From an uncultured Bacillus sp. (lineage in GTDB: Bacteria; Bacillota; Bacilli; Bacillales; Cytobacillaceae): DNA of 8,455 nt. Position numbers and translations under genes: made by a program. Shown here piece by piece: positions 5,769 to 8,455 of the stretch. Position 1 is the stretch's first letter, and each line of letters begins with the position of its first letter. The notes under the pieces are model-generated. The model ran no database searches. It saw nothing but the letters and a program-made list of their open reading frames with translations, and was not told where the DNA came from. The stretch is from assembly GCA_937894355.1 (NCBI GenBank), contig CALCRD010000526.1, forward strand, positions 1-8,455. Direction: 5' to 3'.

Positions 5769-7373
5769 TCAAAACGGTAACGTATATGAAATAATAAAAC
5801 AGTTATCAAAAACTCTTGTATCCTCTCCAGAGATTTCTACTAATTGAGCTTCTTTAAGTTCATAAAAACCTATTAAAGGTAGAGATATACCCTGATACTT
5901 TTTTTCATCTATATTAGGAAAAGATATCCGCGCTTGAACATTTAGCCCTCCTTTCAACGTTTGTTCATAACCAAAATAATTATAAAGAAGTTTTCCACTG
6001 TCGAGATTCCCGAAATCTCTATCATATATAGAAAAACCAAAAAGAAATTTTGCTCCTTGTAAAAACCCTCTTATGACGGTAGATGAAACATTAATATCTA
6101 AGATACTTTCCCAGCCATAATTGATATTAGTCAATCCATCAAGTGTTTTATCTATACCATTACCTTTATATTGGGTTAATTTAACTGTATTATTTGTATT
6201 TCCAATTAAAGTTTGTTTCCAGACTGAAAAAAGTAATTCTGAGGAACTTGTTTCACCCCAAAGTTTTGTTTCCGGCTCTAAAATTGAGATTTTGTGGTTG
6301 TAAACAAAAGAAAACCTATGCCTTTTATATGAACCATCTAGCTTAATACTTTTTGTATCGTTTAACTTTTGAATGAATGTCAAATCACGATATGCATCTT
6401 GTTCTAAATAGTACTCACTATTAAAGATTAATTTCCCTAATCCGGGAATCATTGTAGATGAGAAGATATACAATCCTCTTTGCCCATAGTATTGGTCTAT
6501 GGGATTCCATCTAACTTGTTGGTTAGCAACCCAAGAGTAACCGAATACATGTCGATTTGTTTTATCACGGTATGTAGGGTTAAAAACAGGGCTATAATCG
6601 CGACAGATTATATCCAATTCTAGTCCGTATATTTTTCTTAACCATACTCTTAATTGTTTTATATTACCGGCACTTTCATTATCAATAATATCATCTTTAT
6701 GAAATGAACCAAGTAAACCATTAACCATACCAAAAGGCAACTCTCGGGTAAATTCTAGTAGACTAGAAAGTTCTTTTTTATCGGGAAAAGGTGCTGTCCA
6801 ATGTGTTTTAATTTGTGAGGATACAAAGGAAAACTTAGTAATATCTTTGTTAGAGGAAGAAGTTATTTCTAAACCACATACAGGCGAAAACATATTTCCT
6901 TTCCATGTCAAAAAACCTTTGGCACTGAATGATCCTAATGTCAATTTATCTACTCTGATAGTCTGAGTAGTCGGGTTTCTACTATAACCACCTGTTGTAT
7001 AAAGATAAGGGTTTAACCCATGATCATACGGCCTTCCTATACCCAATGTAAAAGGATTTGATAAAAAGGAGGTTTTAATAGAGGCTCCCACATGAGTAAA
7101 AAACAAATTATATTTTCTCGGTTGATTATAAAAGTATTCATTTGAGATAGTTGTATTTGTTACAAGCGTTATTGGTGCACCTATAATTCTAGTTTTCAAT
7201 GTAAATCTGTTAAAAGCCTCTAAGTTATCTTCTAGATCAGGGGCATAAATAACCCTAAATCTAGCTGTACCTTGAAATCCAATATCAGCTGCTTCTATTG
7301 TCAAGGAAATGTACCATAATACTGCAAGTAAAACAAATATCTTGTGCCAAGTCCCTCGACCTTCAAAATACAA
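5769..7373 (-). CDS. Probable outer-membrane beta-barrel protein
   Basis: This encodes 534 residues from a TTG at 7373, chosen because a strong G-rich ribosome site lies just upstream and a signal peptide follows at once: Lys11, hydrophobic 12-26, cleavage near Ala28/Ala29. The next Met is far inside the protein. The mature part has no soluble enzyme motif that I recognise. It reads as alternating polar/hydrophobic strands rich in Tyr, Phe, Trp and Gly with polar turns. It ends ISYTLPF, with a terminal Phe as expected for the BAM-recognised last strand of barrel proteins. A landmark stretch DYSPVFNPTYRD lies near residues 258-269. It starts 16 bases after the stop of the upstream gene and precedes the single-LamG gene, suggesting a shared transcript. 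It could be a porin-like channel, a secretion pore or an anchor for neighbouring proteins; I cannot assign a family or substrate. Confidence 0.78.
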   Translation of the reverse strand: MYFEGRGTWHKIFVLLAVLWYISLTIEAADIGFQGTARFRVIYAPDLEDNLEAFNRFTLKTRIIGAPITLVTNTTISNEYFYNQPRKYNLFFTHVGASIKTSFLSNPFTLGIGRPYDHGLNPYLYTTGGYSRNPTTQTIRVDKLTLGSFSAKGFLTWKGNMFSPVCGLEITSSSNKDITKFSFVSSQIKTHWTAPFPDKKELSSLLEFTRELPFGMVNGLLGSFHKDDIIDNESAGNIKQLRVWLRKIYGLELDIICRDYSPVFNPTYRDKTNRHVFGYSWVANQQVRWNPIDQYYGQRGLYIFSSTMIPGLGKLIFNSEYYLEQDAYRDLTFIQKLNDTKSIKLDGSYKRHRFSFVYNHKISILEPETKLWGETSSSELLFSVWKQTLIGNTNNTVKLTQYKGNGIDKTLDGLTNINYGWESILDINVSSTVIRGFLQGAKFLFGFSIYDRDFGNLDSGKLLYNYFGYEQTLKGGLNVQARISFPNIDEKKYQGISLPLIGFYELKEAQLVEISGEDTRVFDNCFIISYTLPF

Positions 7374-7381
7374 TTATTTCA

Positions 7382-7387
7382 CCCCCC
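7382..7387 (-). promoter_or_regulatory. Ribosome binding site deciding the TTG start of the barrel gene
   Basis: Six G followed by TG stand 8 bases before the TTG at 7373, directly after the TGA of the upstream gene. This placement, together with the signal peptide that follows, makes TTG the credible start. The surrounding TAGGGGGG.TG resembles the site of the giant gene. Confidence 0.65.
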
Positions 7388-7389
7388 TA

Positions 7390-8455
7390 TCAAAATATAA
7401 GCAACCGTTGATTTATTTTTTGCTCAAAACCTTTGTCATTAGCTGAAAAATACACGAAATACATTCCAGCAGCTAACCTTTCTGGAAGGGTAAAATCATA
7501 GCGATAACTACCTGCATTAATGTGCTCACTTTCTAATAAAACTTCAACAATCTTTCCACGCAAGTTTATTAGATATATTCTAACCTTAGCTGGCTTACTA
7601 AGAACAAAGGTTACATCTATCTTAGGCGAACTATTTCTGCGATCTAAAATTTTTGGCGATACTATAAATGTCGGCATAAGATGAATAGGTTCCTTTGTGC
7701 TATTATAACTTCTAATTTGAGCACGAGGTGTTAATATCTTTGACCAACACTTAGTATTTGCCGAAACAATGGAACCTACATCACTAAATGGACTAAACGA
7801 GCCATAATCATATAAAGCACGAACCCGCCAAAACCACACACCATCAGGTAGTCCAATATTGTATAAAAATTTATTCCCTGAATCTACTACTTCCCTATAA
7901 TAATCATACTGAACTTGATCAGTGCTAATAGATATGGTATCGTTATCGAATAAATTATTTCTAGCTATTTGAAGTTCAAAGTCGCCTACATAATCAGCCT
8001 CATACTCCCAAAAAAATGTTACAGGTTTATCAACAAACAAAGATTCGTTTGAAGGAGATATTATTAAAGGTTTAGGCGGAGAAACGGCTATTCCATTTTT
8101 AAATTCAGAAGCAAATGATTCATTTTGTGCATAGTCAACTGCTGTTATATAATAACTGTACTCATCCCCTAGAGTTACTGTAGAATCTACCCAATTATTA
8201 TCATCATAAACTGTCGCCACATGGGACCATTGATCTATGATACCCATTGTTCGATAAATTTTATAAAAGAGTATAGGTTTTTCTTCTATAATATTCCATT
8301 TTAATCTTAGAGCACCAACAAGCTCATTATCAACACTAACAAGTTGAGGCGCCGGTGGTATTTGCGAATCGTATATTAAAACAAATTGTTTCTCCGTTTC
8401 AAAAGTCTCATATATTGAGATTGAATCCACAAAAAGAATGTGCTCGTTTTTTTCA
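7390..8455 (-). CDS. FN3-type extracellular protein with C-terminal FlgD-like/sorting-type Ig domain (5' end outside window)
   Basis: The frame is open to the right window edge, so this is the C-terminal part of a longer protein. A GTG at 8430 is in frame but lacks a ribosome site or signal peptide; the residues before it (ILFVDSISIYE with that Val) look like the last strand of a jelly-roll domain. Numbering from the GTG, residues about 26-117 are an FN3 domain (LRLKWN, FYKIYRT, YSYYITAVDYAQNES). About 120-222 is a second FN3-like domain (VTFFWEYEA, FELQIARNNLF, GVWFWRVRALYD). A linker then leads to residues 278-346: SKPAKVRIYLINLRGKIVEV, then LAAGMYFVYF and final RLLIF. That tail matches the FlgD Ig-like/type IX secretion C-terminal domain pattern, known for sorting or anchoring exported proteins. 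It is the first visible gene of the cluster, 16 bases before the barrel gene. Sorting by a type IX system is inferred; no such machinery is in view. Confidence 0.85.
   Translation of the reverse strand, partial: EKNEHILFVDSISIYETFETEKQFVLIYDSQIPPAPQLVSVDNELVGALRLKWNIIEEKPILFYKIYRTMGIIDQWSHVATVYDDNNWVDSTVTLGDEYSYYITAVDYAQNESFASEFKNGIAVSPPKPLIISPSNESLFVDKPVTFFWEYEADYVGDFELQIARNNLFDNDTISISTDQVQYDYYREVVDSGNKFLYNIGLPDGVWFWRVRALYDYGSFSPFSDVGSIVSANTKCWSKILTPRAQIRSYNSTKEPIHLMPTFIVSPKILDRRNSSPKIDVTFVLSKPAKVRIYLINLRGKIVEVLLESEHINAGSYRYDFTLPERLAAGMYFVYFSANDKGFEQKINQRLLIF

Noticed and set aside
6121..6303. Plus-strand frame of 60 residues inside the barrel gene
   Set aside because: It is entirely antisense to a well-supported 534-residue gene, with no start signal of its own.

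Overview
The window is AT-rich bacterial DNA in which every convincing gene lies on the minus strand, so the genes read from right to left. The products look exported: N-terminal signal peptides, a probable outer-membrane beta-barrel ending in Phe, and a C-terminal FlgD-like/type IX-type Ig fold. This points to a diderm bacterium of the kind rich in LamG and FN3 proteins (FCB-group relatives, Poribacteria-like or other candidate phyla). The lineage is an inference; no taxonomic marker gene is present.

Reading in gene direction, 8455-7390 is the 3' part of a secreted FN3-type protein ending in a FlgD/sorting-like domain. Sixteen bases later, 7373-5769 encodes a 534-residue probable outer-membrane barrel with a TTG start. 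After 39 bases, 5729-4941 encodes a 262-residue secreted protein made of one LamG (concanavalin A-like) domain. These three are packed like an operon. About 750 bases without a convincing gene follow (4940-4193), holding an unassigned 65-residue frame, a 17-bp palindrome and a leader hairpin.

The main feature is 4192-1. It is an uninterrupted frame of at least 1397 codons running off the left edge, with a signal peptide followed by a tandem array of about 390-residue units. Each unit is LamG, then FN3, then a carboxypeptidase-regulatory-like (CarboxypepD_reg) beta-sandwich. Three full units and the LamG of a fourth are visible. Units 1 and 3 are nearly identical at DNA level over a 650-bp stretch, while unit 2 differs in its regulatory-like domain, indicating recent recombination or conversion within the gene. 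LamG domains differ most in one short loop.

The single-LamG protein in the neighbouring cluster is clearly related to the LamG domains of the giant protein. A reasonable inference is a surface locus: an outer-membrane barrel, a protein with a sorting-type tail, and secreted LamG proteins of which one has grown into a very long adhesin-like fibre. Ligand, export route and anchoring cannot be read from this window.
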